Shown here in pieces: positions 49,574 to 62,384 of a stretch of 64,000 bases of DNA; positions within the stretch are counted from its first letter, which is position 1; each line of letters begins with the position of its first letter. The stretch spans positions 826,229 to 890,228 of the forward strand of contig MU394053.1 in assembly GCA_022578605.1 (NCBI GenBank). The letters run 5' to 3'. Below the pieces are notes generated by a model. It did no database searches and had not been told where the DNA came from. It saw only the letters and a program-made list of their open reading frames with translations. This DNA comes from Camillea tinctor. Lineage: Eukaryota; Ascomycota; Sordariomycetes; Xylariales; Xylariaceae. The position numbers were made by a program, and so were the translations under genes.

Positions 49574-52500
49574 AGAGATCCGATCGTACCTGAACGATCT
49601 CTCTCGAGATCAACTGGCATGCCTATCGAGCCCAATATTCTGGGTCTAGTGGGTCGTCAGATAAAAAAAAAATCCCGGCTGAGCATCTCTGTGTGTTGAA
49701 GATCTCGGAGGGGAGGAAGAAAGGGGAGGGAGGGAGAAATCAAGGAAACGTGAGGTAGTATAGGCTTGACAGATACGCACTCGTGTAGGGTACGACTAGC
49801 ATGATAGACAGGGTGTCGCCGATTTCACGTGTGTATGCGTAGAGTGGAAGAGGAAGCAGGGGTTTTTTTTTTTTCCGCGAGATGCGTACCTGCTACCAAC
49901 ACCAAGACCTTTTGCTGGCCTCAGGGCCGAAGCGGTATGCGATTCGGGTAAGCACACTATCGAGTTCCCTCTAAAGGAGCTTGGACTGCTTCATAGATGC
50001 TAGGGCAGATTGTCTGGGGACCCTAGGCCAATCTGTGCTCTCGCGCAAGTGCCTGTTTTTAGAGTATTAACAACATCCATCGTCGAAGTTCGTGAACATG
50101 GTTCTGAGGGTTTTTCCAACTTCATGTCCGTTTGAAGGAACGTACTCTGCTCCGGCCCCATATTGATGAACATATAGGGACATTCTTACTCGCTAGCTAG
50201 CCACCCCCTATCACCCGCTATGATCTTGTTTGACTACCATATCGGATCTAGAGGATGCCATGGTCGTTACGCAGACAGTAGTGTCTCGACGGGCAAGTTC
50301 GAGTAGTAAACAAAAGACCATCTAGTAGTAAACACATATAGGGGCTAGGACTTTGTTGACAGTATACTTGACGCAGGAGACATCGGAATGCGGGGAGACA
50401 TACTAGCCAGTCCGAGGTTAGCAGCCGTGTATAGTCACTGGTATACGCATGAACATGGACACCCACCGTCATAGATACTATAGACTGCGCTAATTAAAGG
50501 CATAAAGTATACCTTACCAACAAATACCTCAGGTAACTTATACAGCCTCGTTAAAATCATGTGATATACCGTACGTTTACCCAATGACTTGCTCGTCGTG
50601 AGCTCACGGCTTGAATATAGGTTATCATGTATATCCCGTGTATTACTTAGTCGTCTCTTTTAGGTAGTTAGGCTAGACCCCAAGTGAACCCGACTTCTAG
50701 ACACCTGATCTGATACTTCATGATTCCGGCTGCCCTTGATACTTACCAAAAAAACGTTAAAAGGAAATATACAGGGATACGAAAAAAGAAGTAAAAAAAA
50801 AAGCAATTAACTAACTAGTTCATGTATAAACTGATAATATGGGATTTCTTTCCAATGACCGAGAGGCAGATACAAGAATATCGAAGGTCTCGAACATTGC
50901 CATGAAAAACCCATGGTGCAATTTCACCAAATAGTCCTACGAGGGCTTCCTGTCCGTTCTAATTATATCGACGGAAAAAGAAGAAGCACATAATGACAGG
51001 GCCCGGCGAGCTTAATGAGTCATATCTCATGCGCCAAATCATCTCCGTCGATTATTCATAGATGTTCTTTTCTGCCGATGCTTGTGATTCTAGAAATAGG
51101 AACCACCCACACAGGATGGCACCCGCACGATGACACTTTGCCAATGCTTCGTGATGTCGCGGCGATCCGTATTAGGCGCCAAGGCTATAATCACCCAAGC
51201 ATTCGAACATTCGGTTCCCCAAGTTGATGAGATCAACGATACGGCTTCGGATCAGCCGTTGGCATGCGAGCTCTTTGGCTGATCACAGGCTTCGTGCAGT
51301 CTCATGCATCGAAAATATACCGCGCCCGACAGCAATGTACACGCGGTTGGCGGTTGGCGCACGATGGAATTCCCACATATAACGGTACAGGAGAGGGGGC
51401 AGAACGCCTATGAACACGAGGCTCTGGCGAAATCCCCTCTTCCGATGCATCCTATTCATGAATCACCAGGCCAGAAAAAAAAGCGCCTAATGTATAGACG
51501 ATCAGGAGTTGTTACTATCGAGTGGAGGTATGTTGGAGAACTGAAATGTCGTATACTCAAGTCAAGCATTTTGCAAAGCATTGCCGATCCGACTCCTCCT
51601 GAAATCGGGCTACTAGGCAAGTTGCAGATCTGAGCAGGTAGAGCGCGGCCATGTTTCGCGCAACAAGCCCTTAGGAGTTTCTTTCAAGAGAAAGCGTCGA
51701 CTCCTAGTTGACTAGTTCTTCTACATAGTAAGCGTGTACAAGAATACTTACTGTATGGACCTGCGGTTATTCATGGCTGCTCAGCTGGTTTACAAAGCAA
51801 ACTGTCCGACAAGTACGTGTTTCCAGTGAGATGTACAATAAGAGTCCCACCACCGAGCAGGATTTCATGTAACAAGTCTAACAACGGGGGCCGGCGAAGC
51901 AGCCGTTCTATTTGCACGTGGCACGCCTTAAAACTCCTCGTGACAGGTGCCGAAGAGAAAAAAGAGGAAGGGAAAGCAGCTCCGACGCCGCGACGAGCTC
52001 CAAAAAGACCGACGATCTTAGACGGAGCTCGAAGGGAAGATTAATACGTGATTGGTCGGATGAGTCGGGACAATCATCGCAAAGCATGGGATCGACACTC
52101 ACGCTTTGGAGACAGAACTGTCGGTGAAGCACCCATCTGGTGGTAGCCGGTTTGAAATACATTGTAGCGGGATATGTAAGGGCTATGCAGTCCCAACTTT
52201 TGACTCCTATAAATTGAGAGTCTGGAGGACGAGCCTAGCCACAAGGCGAAGAAGGGATGTTGTCCCAAGCCTGCAAAGGACAGGACAAAAAAGAGAATAA
52301 GGCAGACAACAAGACTCAGGAGGCGTAGGGCACGGGTAAGATGATCAACCCCAAAAGTCGACAGTCAAGGGTATTTTGTGACAGTGGGTAAATATCTAGT
52401 GTAGGTGGGTAAATCAGGGTTTTAATAACAAAAAAAATAGTTGACAGCAGACGCGGGCCTTGGGCATCAACCCTGTTGCACTCGCATTGTCAACGTGATA

Positions 52501-54047
52501 AAAAGTGAGGGCATGTATAAGAAGGTGAGGCTTGCAGAGTGCAGATTCGGGCCTTCGAAAACTGGGTTACGGGGACCAACGGCGGACGCTAATAAGCGGC
52601 CTACTGATCAAAGTGCAGATGGGTGCATTGTACAAGTGGGAACGGAAAAGTCGGGTTGCTGTTTGGCTGGCGTTCCGGTGTATTTGTAGCGTGATCTGTA
52701 AGGTATGCAGCCGTAGCATGTAGCCGCAGCCGTGACCATGACCATGACCATAACCACATCGATCGAGTAACAGCCGGGGCCATACATACACGACAGAACT
52801 AACGAATAAACGAACAAGTGGACGAACGAACGAACGAACCGACGAGAAAAAAGTACCGCGTCGTGCATCGTGAGCATGTAGTTCACGGCCCAAGTTACAC
52901 TAATCTCAATCTGAATATCATCAACCTTAACCTCACCCTCACCCTCACCCTCAACCCCAGCCTTCAAATTTCATCAATGACAACATTCGAAATCCTTCGT
53001 AAATGTGATGTCATGAACGTGCCACCGCATGTGCAAGGCGGGAGGCCGACGGCAGGACCTGGCGGGAGAGGCAAAAAAAAGAGGTCTGGGGGGAGAGAAT
53101 TGGATGACGAAGAAGGGGGCCAAAAAGTCTGGCACAGGTTCGCCTGGCTCGCTTCAGTGAACCAACACCAACACCAGCGGCTGAAGAGGAAACGCCACCA
53201 GTTGTCGGACGACTTTAAAGCTCAGCTGTTAACGGTGTAAGTAGGCAGACCGAGTAGGGCCAGGCCTGGCAAGCCTGGATAGGTAAAAGCGCTTGCATGG
53301 GCTCCTCTCCGGCTTCCCGTCTACCGTCTCATCTCTCTTATGGCGTCACCGTGGCTGAAGTTCTGCCAGATCTGAAAAAAGCCACAATCTGACGCGATAC
53401 ATCCCCGTTGCCCGTTCCCTGTTCCCGTTTTCTCGGGTAAGTTTTGAAAAAGGTAAGCTCGAAAGAGATCTTCGAAACTGTTTCGTCTACTCTCGACAAT
53501 GACAAGCGTCGCGCGTCTGTCAACCTCGAACTTATATCATTGCTGATGGAGGGGACAAGACGAAACGCGGGACTACTCGGCCGCATAGTGGAGTTTTAAA
53601 ACGAGGTTTATGTTAGCGAGAAGAACGAGGTTGGTGACCGGTGTCGCTCTCTGCAGGGGGTAGGGTTGAGGGTTGTGAAGAGGGATGGGGATGGGATGAG
53701 GGATGAGGGATGCGACAGGGCGCTTGTAAACGGTCAAACCATCCACAACTGGCACATCATTGCTTCACTAGATTAGGATTTGCTGATGTACCTTCCCTTG
53801 ACGGCAGTGATGCGACCGATATCAGAGAGATATGGTATGGGAAGTGTACTCCTGGTTTCCAGGCATTTCCCTCCTAGTGTCGCTCGTGGGGAATCCTGGG
53901 ACCACAGCGGAACTCGCTGGAGCTCGTGAAATATAAAGAAGTACACGATGCGTACCTATGCGTGCCAATGCAGCTATGCTTTGGTGTAATCTGTGTATGG
54001 GTAATACACACACTTTACAAAACAGACACATAAGATAGACATTTTCT

Positions 54048-54120
54048 CTTCTTCTTCTTCTTCTTCTTCTTCTTCTTCTCTCTCTCTCTCTCTCTCATCT
54101 CATACCACACACACACACAC
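54048..54120. repeat. Compound microsatellite (TTC)n(TC)n ... (CA)n
   Basis: About ten TTC units (54048-54079), then TC alternation to 54096, a short spacer and a (CA)n run to about 54120. Confidence 0.92.
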
Positions 54121-54649
54121 TTATACCACCACTCATACCACACATACATAGTATCCGATAGATGTAAGACAAGACAGTGTGTTTGCTTGTGTAAGTGTGT
54201 ATGTACTAAGATGGCAAAGGGAAATAAGAAAGGACAGAAAGAAAAGCAAAACAAGAAAAAAAAAAGGCCAAGTTTAGTGGCAGATCATCATTCTGCCTTG
54301 CTGCTCTTCCGGCCATCCCATGCCTATCTTGCCATCTCTCAAATCTTCAATGGTTTTGTTTTGTCAGCAGAAAGTGTTTTCAGTTTTAGTATAAGTGTAG
54401 TGTATGTAGTACTAGTTTCAATGGTTTCTCATGCCGGCTCTTGTGTTGGCTGGCAACAAAAAACAAACTAGCCACAAATTGTATACCATAGTCAGAAATA
54501 CGTTACACAGTCAATATACAGAACAGGACAGGATTGGATCAATTTTTTTTTTCCAGTTGTATATGGTTGGTTATGTTGTTTCAATGTTGGTTGGTGGGTT
54601 GGCTATGTGTGAATTATGTACGGTATTTTACCTAGTGTATGTGCATAGA

Positions 54650-54681
54650 GAAGAAGAAGAAGAAGAAGAAAAAGAAGAAGA
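54650..54681. repeat. (GAA/AAG)n microsatellite
   Basis: Roughly ten trinucleotide units with one interruption. Confidence 0.9.
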
Positions 54682-55191
54682 ACTATAGGAGGGTTTGATG
54701 GCGATGGGTTGACGGACGAAAAATCCCAGGAGGAATTTTACGATTGCGATTGGCAAAGCGGGCACACCAGATTAGTGCAGATCATCATAGATGACATCAC
54801 TTAGCTGTTTTCGCAAGCCTACCGGTGCAGCGCTTTGAGTGGGGCAGGAAACCTAGGTTAGCACATGGTACGGGTACCAAGCTTTTCCCAATTTCCCATC
54901 CTTTCACACTGTGAAACCTGCAGGGGCTTTCGCCGGTAAATTTCAGCTTTTGCCCCTCTTCGAATTCTCTTCTGTTGCTACGACTAAAACACCTTCCTCC
55001 CCCTTCAGCCATGTCAGCTGTCAGACCTGCCAGCTGCTAGCCCCCCTAGTCTTCTTGCCCACCGGCCCGCCAATTAGACACCCCTTCGTCGGCCAAGCTC
55101 ACCTTCGTCGTCATTCTTCCCGCTATTTTATCCCACTACACTACTACCACCTACGCTGTATGTGCATACCAATATGCAGTCCCATACACTA

Positions 55192-55406
55192 CCGCACCAT
55201 ATGTAGTATCTGGAGCCTTGGCAGTGGAGTCTTTTATGGGGTATCTTTGGTACGTAATCAATGATCTACGTTACTAATACGTACCTCAATGTATGGTTGG
55301 CCCCGTAATATAACCCACAAACTGACCATCCCGGTAACATATGTGGTTGGTGGCTGCTAGGGTTCTGACTCCACTGCCAAGCCTCCAGATACTACATATG
55401 GTGCGG
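55192..55406. mobile_element. MITE-like element with 40 bp inverted ends and TA target site
   Basis: Arms at 55192-55231 and 55367-55406 are reverse complements over 40 bases with one mismatch, starting CCGCACCATATGTAGTATC. TA flanks both ends (55190-55191 and 55407-55408). The 135-base interior has no coding potential. Size, TIRs and TA site fit a miniature Tc1/mariner-type element. Its ends do not resemble those of the 5.1 kb element, so a different transposase family would have moved it. Confidence 0.75.
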
Positions 55407-55408
55407 TA

Positions 55409-58400
55409 GGTAGGTACGTCGCTGTAGCAGCCCTGTACCAATTGCCTGTACCCTGCGCGGTTCTTCCTGTCTCAGTTTTTCTCTTACACGACCGTCGATC
55501 AAAAGGGTCAATATGACTATCATCAACCACGTACTAAATTCTTGTTTGTTCACATCATTGCCATCGAGGGAGCGCTTACCTCACTCTGTCATGCGTATAG
55601 TCTATACTGGTGCCAAGTTAAACTCCGACGCTGATAACAATAGCAAGTTCCGAGTGGGATTTTAACGATCCTATGGATTTTGTGGGATGGCAATTGTCAT
55701 TTGCCTGGTTTTCGCTTGCCACCTACCTGCATGGCGCAAGCGCGGATTCTTTTTTCCCCCTCAGGAACCTCTTCTGTCAAATTTTTAGGGGTCCTAGGCT
55801 GTTTCTTGTAAGCCTAAAGGGGGGGGAGGCGTAGGGGGGGATGGGGGATGGATACCAGGTTGTAATGGGTTAATGGACTAATATGGACATACGCCAGAAA
55901 CGCACGGAATAGCCCAGGAACAACTCTAACCATCGGCTATCACCCTGCCATTTCGCTATCAGCTGCGCCAAGAAGCACCCTAAAGCACCTACTATGTATG
56001 TACTTAGTTACCATGCCTTGCCACGGCCTGCCATGGCCTGCCATGCCCTTATACCGTGGTCACCACGTTCTAACTTGGGTACTTTACCTTCCTGTTTACT
56101 TATCATCGGGTACCAAGTATCTTTCCCCAGCAAGTAGGGACACCCAACTGAGATGTGTGAAGAATTCAATATGGCTTAGTGACCTCCGCTGTTGAGCGAT
56201 GGATCAACTACTATCTTGTGTTATTTTAGTATGGTTTTCGTTGTTCATGTAACTAATCGTCGTTGCTGTCGTTTTTTTGTCGTTGTTGTTGTTCTTGTTG
56301 TCGTCGTTGTTGTTACTTGCTGTCGCTTGCTGATGCATGTAATCGATGAATGTGTTGTTTTTTGTCCTATACGGGCTCTGGTTCGGTCTTGTCCCCATTC
56401 TGCCTATCTACCTACGTAGTGTACTCGACATTGAAGGGGGAAAAAAGCAGGAGGACCGCACGGTGAGGCTCACCACCACCAATGCTAGAGGATTACGTCT
56501 CTCTTTAATCCGTCTTCTACAGGATCGTGATAGACCGTTGGACCGGGCTCGTGGGATTATCACTTACTTGAATGGTTCAATTGAAGCAAGTTCTCTCGAG
56601 ATCACCAGACACTCGCCGAAGCCCCTTAGAAGTTTGAGAACCGGCTCAGAGTTGCCGTGGTCCAATCACCTCGGGCAAATCTCATCAGCATTGGTCCTCG
56701 TAGGCCAAGGTCGCCTGGGATCCCTTTTAAGGACCTTGCTCCGCTTCCATCATTCCCCATACAGGGGACCACTTCTTATCAAACTTGCCAATCAGAAACT
56801 TCTAGTTGGCGTCACAAGTGTCGATCTGCGCGACTTGAGGGTTCGAAGTCCCCTGTACTTTTCTTCTGCTCCCCCCCTCCCATCCCCCGGTCTTCTCGTT
56901 ACAGGTGTGTAGATTAGCTAAGGGGGGGGAAGGGGGGGGTTGAACGGGGGGTTTGGTGATGACAATGCTACCTAGGTAAGCTGGAAGGGTTGGGCATCTA
57001 CGAAGTTACATAGACTTTACACTACATACTACTAACACTACAAAACCTACATACAATACGTAGTACTATGTGGTGTACACTACATGACTACGTACATGGC
57101 ATGGCATTTATTGCTCGAAGCTTCCCCTTCCCACTCGGTCTGCAATCAGATTAGGACAACACTTGTACTTAGGATTTTAGGTAGACCACATGTGCCACCA
57201 ACTAAGCTGACCTTACCTACAATTAACATGCCCGCATGTACTACCTACATAGTAGTTTATTACCTAGGTACTACCCGAGTAAATTCTTTCTAGGCTGCTA
57301 AGACACACCCCATAATTTCCCATAAAATCACGATATTCCTTAATAAAGCAATATGTCGTCAACCTTTGGTAATAAAATTTCACATATATGATTATATGCT
57401 ATGTATAAGCAAGTTTCAAATTTTTTGACAGATAATATCGATCATAAGAAATCTAACGGGGAAATATGCGGGATTGACGTAACACTGTTATAATTGTTTT
57501 TATTTCTTTCCCTTTTTTGATAAATTCTGTAGATATTTTTCCCAATTAGGATGTTGCCTCTAGTGTAATGACATTCTTGCCTTGCAGTCGCAATTAATTT
57601 TCGATAACAACAACAATAACAACAACAATAAAAATAATAATGGATGTGTATCTTCGGGGCATGTGTCGTTATACAAGAAGTTTACTATGGTATGAAGATG
57701 GAGAAGGACAGAATAACTTTACACCTCAGTGCATTGTATGTACACTAAACACCTAAATGTAGATACATACATACTAAGGCACAGGCATAAGTACAGGCGT
57801 AAGTACAGGCATAGGTATGTACGCACATGTATGAACTAATTTAGGGGACTGAACGAGCCAAACTTGACAGATGGAACTCTATTTTACAACAGTGCACTAC
57901 ATACAGCGCACCACACACACGTATGCTTAATCTAGGACAGCAAAGGTAAACTAGGTGGCTTATTTTGGATTAGTGGTTGTTTCCATTATTTCCATTATTA
58001 CGTAGAGCGGCTAGTAGTAAAATTAGGTAAGTTAGCCACTGGGTAATGACCGAATGACCCAAATGAGTTTCTCGTCTTAGCACCTGTCTATCCATTACCG
58101 GGGTGCACCGTGTCCTAGTTACTGTGCACAAAGTTCCATCCGGTCCCCTCCTCCAAGTCCCCAAGTCCCCTACGTACATGTATTTAGACTTTTTTTTTTC
58201 TCTCTTGCCAGCCCACTGTTGGCCGGGTCCCTTTTAGTGGTACTCACTAAATTTCGTCTCTTCTTCTCTGCTTCTTTCTGTACTCCTCCTCTTCTCCCCC
58301 CCCCTCTACCTACCACACACCCCCCCCCCCCTTCCCTCTGCCTGCCTGGTTTACTCTTTACATTTCCTGGGTCAAGTAAGTCCCTGGACAAACCACTTAA

Positions 58401-59165
58401 AGCCCTGTCCTAGTCTCTCCTCTTCGGGGGCTTGTGGTCAACCTGGTCCCCCCTTCCCACCCCAGTCGCGTCCGTCCAAGAGGGTTTTCGTCCCGCTGCT
58501 CTCAGAACATTTTTGTGCCGATCCACCAAGCCCATACCGCCTGCAACTTCGTCAGTCCAGAGCCAACCATATCTCCCCAAAACAATAACTGGACCCCAGT
58601 ATTGTCCTTGCTGCTTGACGATCACTTCAACCTATACTTCGAATAGGTTCTGCCCCCGCCCGCCTCCAGTCAAAGTACCTAAGCCTCTATTCCTGTCTTC
58701 TCCCTTTTTACCCAAGTCAACCCATCCTTTTCAAAACCATCCGACTTACATACCACCCCATCCCACGACCAACATTGTGAAGACAGCTGAGTGCAGATTC
58801 ACTTTTTCTTAAAACCAACTCGCCAAGGTACTTCTTTTTTATTTTACCATTCAACAATTCTACTACACTCGGCTTTTGACGCTATCTCTCTCTCGCTACT
58901 ATTGTTATTGTTCTATATATATTTTCTGTTCTACGCTACATCGCCGGCACGACATCTTCCTTGCCAACCGGGCCCCCTCCCATCGTCGCGTTGTCCCTTG
59001 TCAATGGTTGCTACCTTGAGGCTTATAAGTGACGGGAGGATATAGGCCATACGCCATCGTCACTTTGCCATATTAGTCAATTATAATACCTGGGTCGAAC
59101 CCACTACTCTCGCTTCCATTGCAACACCACATCACTCGACACGACACCTATCCGACACAGAATAA
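55409..59165. other. Gene desert, right part, and leader of the SCOC-like gene
   Basis: No gene recognised with confidence. A 188-codon open frame at 56346-56912 (plus) resembles no family I know and may be chance. From about 58250 to 59160 the plus strand is strongly C/T-rich, as expected for the promoter and 5' leader of the gene at 59166. Confidence 0.5.
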
Positions 59166-59717
59166 ATGTCCCAAGACACCATCACCGCGGTACAACAGAA
59201 CGCCACAATGAGCGAAGAACAGCAGACAGTAAAGCCAACTCTTCCCGAGCAGTCGGGCTCTTCATCCGCATCGTCGGTGGATCAGCAAGAGATACATACT
59301 CCCGTGCCCATCCGCCCGCGGCTGCACAACAGAAAGAGCAGCGGCACCCTAATCGTCCCCCGGGATTCAAATCAAGTCGGTCCTTTGGAGCCCGAGTTCG
59401 AGCCAGACGATGTCAGAGCTATGAGCCCGCGGAGAACCAGTGAGGACCTTGAGATGTTGGGTCGTGAAGCGCGGGAGGAGCTGCACAGGTAAGATAGTGA
59501 AATCTGAATGCTTCGTGTTGGGATCAATGAAGCTTACCGGTATAACAGACACGCGATGGCTCTACAGGACTCGCTCCTCATGATTTTCCACCGGATAGAA
59601 GCTGTCAAGGAGGAACATGACAAGCTCGACAGCAACAACAAGTTCCTGCAAAAGTACATTGGCGACCTTATGAGCACGAGCAAGATTACCTCCACCGGTG
59701 CCCGGGGAAGAAAGTGA
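59166..59717 (+). CDS. SLO1: Short coiled-coil protein, SCOC/Slo1 family
   Basis: Two exons (59166-59488 and 59549-59717) give 163 residues; the intron is 60 bases with GTAAGA and AACAG ends. The N-terminal 100 residues are disordered, rich in Ser, Gln and Pro. The second exon encodes the conserved coiled coil: ALQDSLLMIFHRIEAVKEEH, then DKLDSNNKFLQKYIGDLM. This heptad block is the hallmark of the SCOC/UNC-69 family (yeast Slo1), whose members bind Arl-type GTPases at the Golgi and act in trafficking and autophagy. A second in-frame ATG at residue 15 (MSEEQQ) could be an alternative start. The long N-terminal extension before the coiled coil is plausible for fungi. Family assignment rests on the coiled-coil block only. 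Confidence 0.85.
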
Positions 59718-59787
59718 ACAGTCCGTCTCCAGGACGGAGAGGGGAGTGGTTGAGCTGAGCCAAGCCGTGGCTACACCGACGATAGGC

Positions 59788-59816
59788 AGAACACCCCGCA
59801 GAAAAGGGGGTGTTCT
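59788..59816 (+). other. GC-rich hairpin in the 3' region of the SCOC-like gene
   Basis: Arms AGAACACCCC and GGGGTGTTCT around a 9-base loop, about 70 bases after the stop codon. It could affect mRNA 3' processing or stability; no direct evidence. Confidence 0.6.
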
Positions 59817-61150
59817 CCCGTTGACACGATACATGACATACAACCTAGAGAACGGCAATTTCTTACCAATACCGATGACGGTAGCCGTCCGTTATTATTT
59901 TACTTTCACATCGCCCATACTGTCTATCCCTGCCGCCCGATACCCGGAAATTCGGCCATGGAAGTGTTGCCGCCTGGCGTCTTGGGAAGACGGGGGCGAC
60001 AACCAGTTTTCATTGTGATTTTACTAAGACAGGGAATTATGGGGTGTTTGAAAAAAAAGAGTTTATACCACTGCCGTTTCATGACTTACAGTAGCATTTT
60101 GGCCCATGGGGTGGTTGATTAGGGGCTTGCATAACCAAACGGCGTTCTTACAATGACGATTTGATTTTGGCGGTACGTCGGTGTCAGTTGACACTTCGAC
60201 ATATGTATGTAGGCAGGCGTTGCTCGTCACTGGGGGGCATTACTTGGGTTTAAACATGAACCAGCGAAATACAACTGCTCGATCGCATCGAATTTCCCTG
60301 GTTCTCTCTACCTTTTCGTCAGGAAGCAGTAGCTGCTTCACGTGATCTCTCGTAACTCCATGAATAAGGGGGGAAGTATTTGATGAAAGGGGGTTCCCTT
60401 CAGCTGGTATTGTTTTTTGAGACCAGGTCAAGGTATGTAAATGCACATCATCTGTTAATTGAGGCGTCTTATTCGTTCGCTACTCGGCAGAGGCAACACG
60501 ACATTTGCTGACAACATCTGGGGTTCTCTGACATAGGGGCAATTTTAGTTTCCACGTCAACGTCATCTTACCCTCAACAAAAGAGTTCCCGACCGCCTGG
60601 GGGGGTGTACCCTTTCTTCCTCTCCGCTTTCCCCTCGCACGAGCGTTAAAGGGTCCGAACAAATGAATTGAACCCTTTTTGGTCAGCTCGTTTGCTTAGG
60701 TGTCGGTCGTGTTCTCCTTCCCCTGCTTTCCGAAGATAATCTGTGCTCCGATTTAAGCCGCACATTACACCTTGCCACCAAGTGGGTTGCGAAAGGGCTT
60801 CGACTGGAGTTATTGCTTGGTCGTACCACCTTACCTAGGGACCAGGGACCTGTATTGGACGTTTACCGCATTGCCACTCTTACGACAAACCTACGTCACT
60901 ATGAGATCTGGTGTTTGGGGTTAGACTATATATTTTGGAGATGGCCGACAGGTCCGAGCTAACTCTGACATATCTCAAATAATCTCACCACCCCTGTCCC
61001 ACCGTAGCCCGGCGGCAAAATTATTGTCTTGTCTTTCCTACCAGGCGGCTCCACTCTCTCCCCCTTCAATGTTCGCGCGCCATGGAATGGGGGGGAGAAC
61101 AAGAACTTGTGGAAACACTATGGTGTGTGCGTATGAGAGGGAAATGCATT

Positions 61151-61196
61151 GGCCAACCTGGTAACCATTTCTTATGGTTATTTTTCTAGGTTGGCC
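61151..61196. repeat. Nested inverted repeat
   Basis: Outer arms GGCCAACCT and AGGTTGGCC, with inner arms GTAACCAT and ATGGTTAT, forming a 46-base stem-loop with a small internal asymmetry. Confidence 0.75.
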
Positions 61197-62364
61197 TTTT
61201 GGCGGTAGATGAGGGGATGGAACAGGGGGGGCGAGAGGGGAGAAAGAGAGGGGGCGGAAACCAAAAAAAAAAGGATGGGAAATATTGGTCTGAAACCTGG
61301 GGCTGATGTCATACCATTCTGACCTCTCTCTTCGCGCTGACCTCCTTGCCTCCTATCTTTATTCTCTCTACTACCTTTTCATTTCGCCTACATTTACGTT
61401 GTGCGACGGTAATACTACGCTTCGTGGACATTACACATACACACGACACACTAGCACGAACGCAAGCATCACGATTTGTGGCATAGGGTGTGTCGCTGCC
61501 GCCCGTACCGGACTCGAGGAAATTCGCGGAGCACGCTGCTGGGGACAGGTCGGAGCAGCATATGAGTCGGAACTGAACCGAAGTTAAACAGGTGGTGGCG
61601 TCGTTGTTGCGTGGTTATGACATCTTTGGGCATGGCAAGGCAAGGGAGCGCGGCGAATCCTATCGGTTACCTGTCATGGAGCCGTTCTCAGCTCCTCTCA
61701 GCTAAGCTTCAGCGCGCCATCCGCCCCATCATCCCGAGCAAACACGGCACATAGCGTTATGAGGTCACCAGGAGTTGAAGCACCGGCGTTCAGGCGAGAG
61801 GACAAATACAAGTTACCAATGACGTCCTTTTTTTTGTTTAACGACTGGTCAATTGCGCATTACTTTGCCAGGGGGGGCCAATAAGGAGTTTATTTGATTG
61901 TTTTTTTTCTCCTTTTCTTTTTTTGTTCTTTCTGGGTTAGAGTGCGATGCGATCAGGTTACCTACCTATTTTACATCTCGGTACATTGGCGGCAGGGGAA
62001 GGCCACGCGAGGGAAGCAAGAGAAAGGAGAGAGAGAAAAAAGAAAAGAAAAGTTACCACCCCGCGTGTATGTGTCAGTGTCAATTCAGGCGAGGTCCGGG
62101 CGTGATATCATTTGTCGTACGGTTTTTTTTCTTATACGCGGAAAGCGATACAAGCAATGGCAATTCTATCATGAACTCAAGTTTTCTATTTTGCTTTTTT
62201 TCCCTCCTTATCCCTACCTCTCGATCTGTTGCCAGAGATTGCATCTATTTGCCTTTTGTCTCTCTCGCCCTCCCGCTCTGCCCCGCGGAACACGGAATAC
62301 ATTGGCAAGTGCAGTGTATACTACCTCGGTGTATAGGCACGTTTGTGTACATTTACGTATATGT

Positions 62365-62384
62365 TGTGTGTGTGTGTGTGTGTG
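62365..62384. repeat. (TG)n microsatellite
   Basis: About ten perfect TG units in non-coding DNA. Confidence 0.9.

Larger units (their letters stand above)
43357..55189. other. Gene desert, central part
   Basis: No gene recognised in about 11.8 kb. It contains simple repeats (49343-49358, 54048-54120, 54650-54681), hairpins (48984-49008, 49547-49573), short tandem units such as GACCAT and GAAC near 52730-52850 and CTCACC near 52930-52955. One possibly decayed frame lies at about 51140-51633. The 43-46 kb part is clearly AT-richer than the coding regions. Confidence 0.5.

Noticed and set aside
52918..52960. Telomere-like CTCACC repeats
   Set aside because: The unit is not TTAGGG/CCCTAA and is only a short simple repeat.
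56838..56860. B-box-like GGGTTCGAAGTCCC
   Set aside because: No matching A box, anticodon arm or acceptor stem upstream.
56346..56912. 188-codon open frame
   Set aside because: No recognisable family, lies in a region of low-complexity flanks, and a competing frame overlaps it; not strong enough to call a gene.
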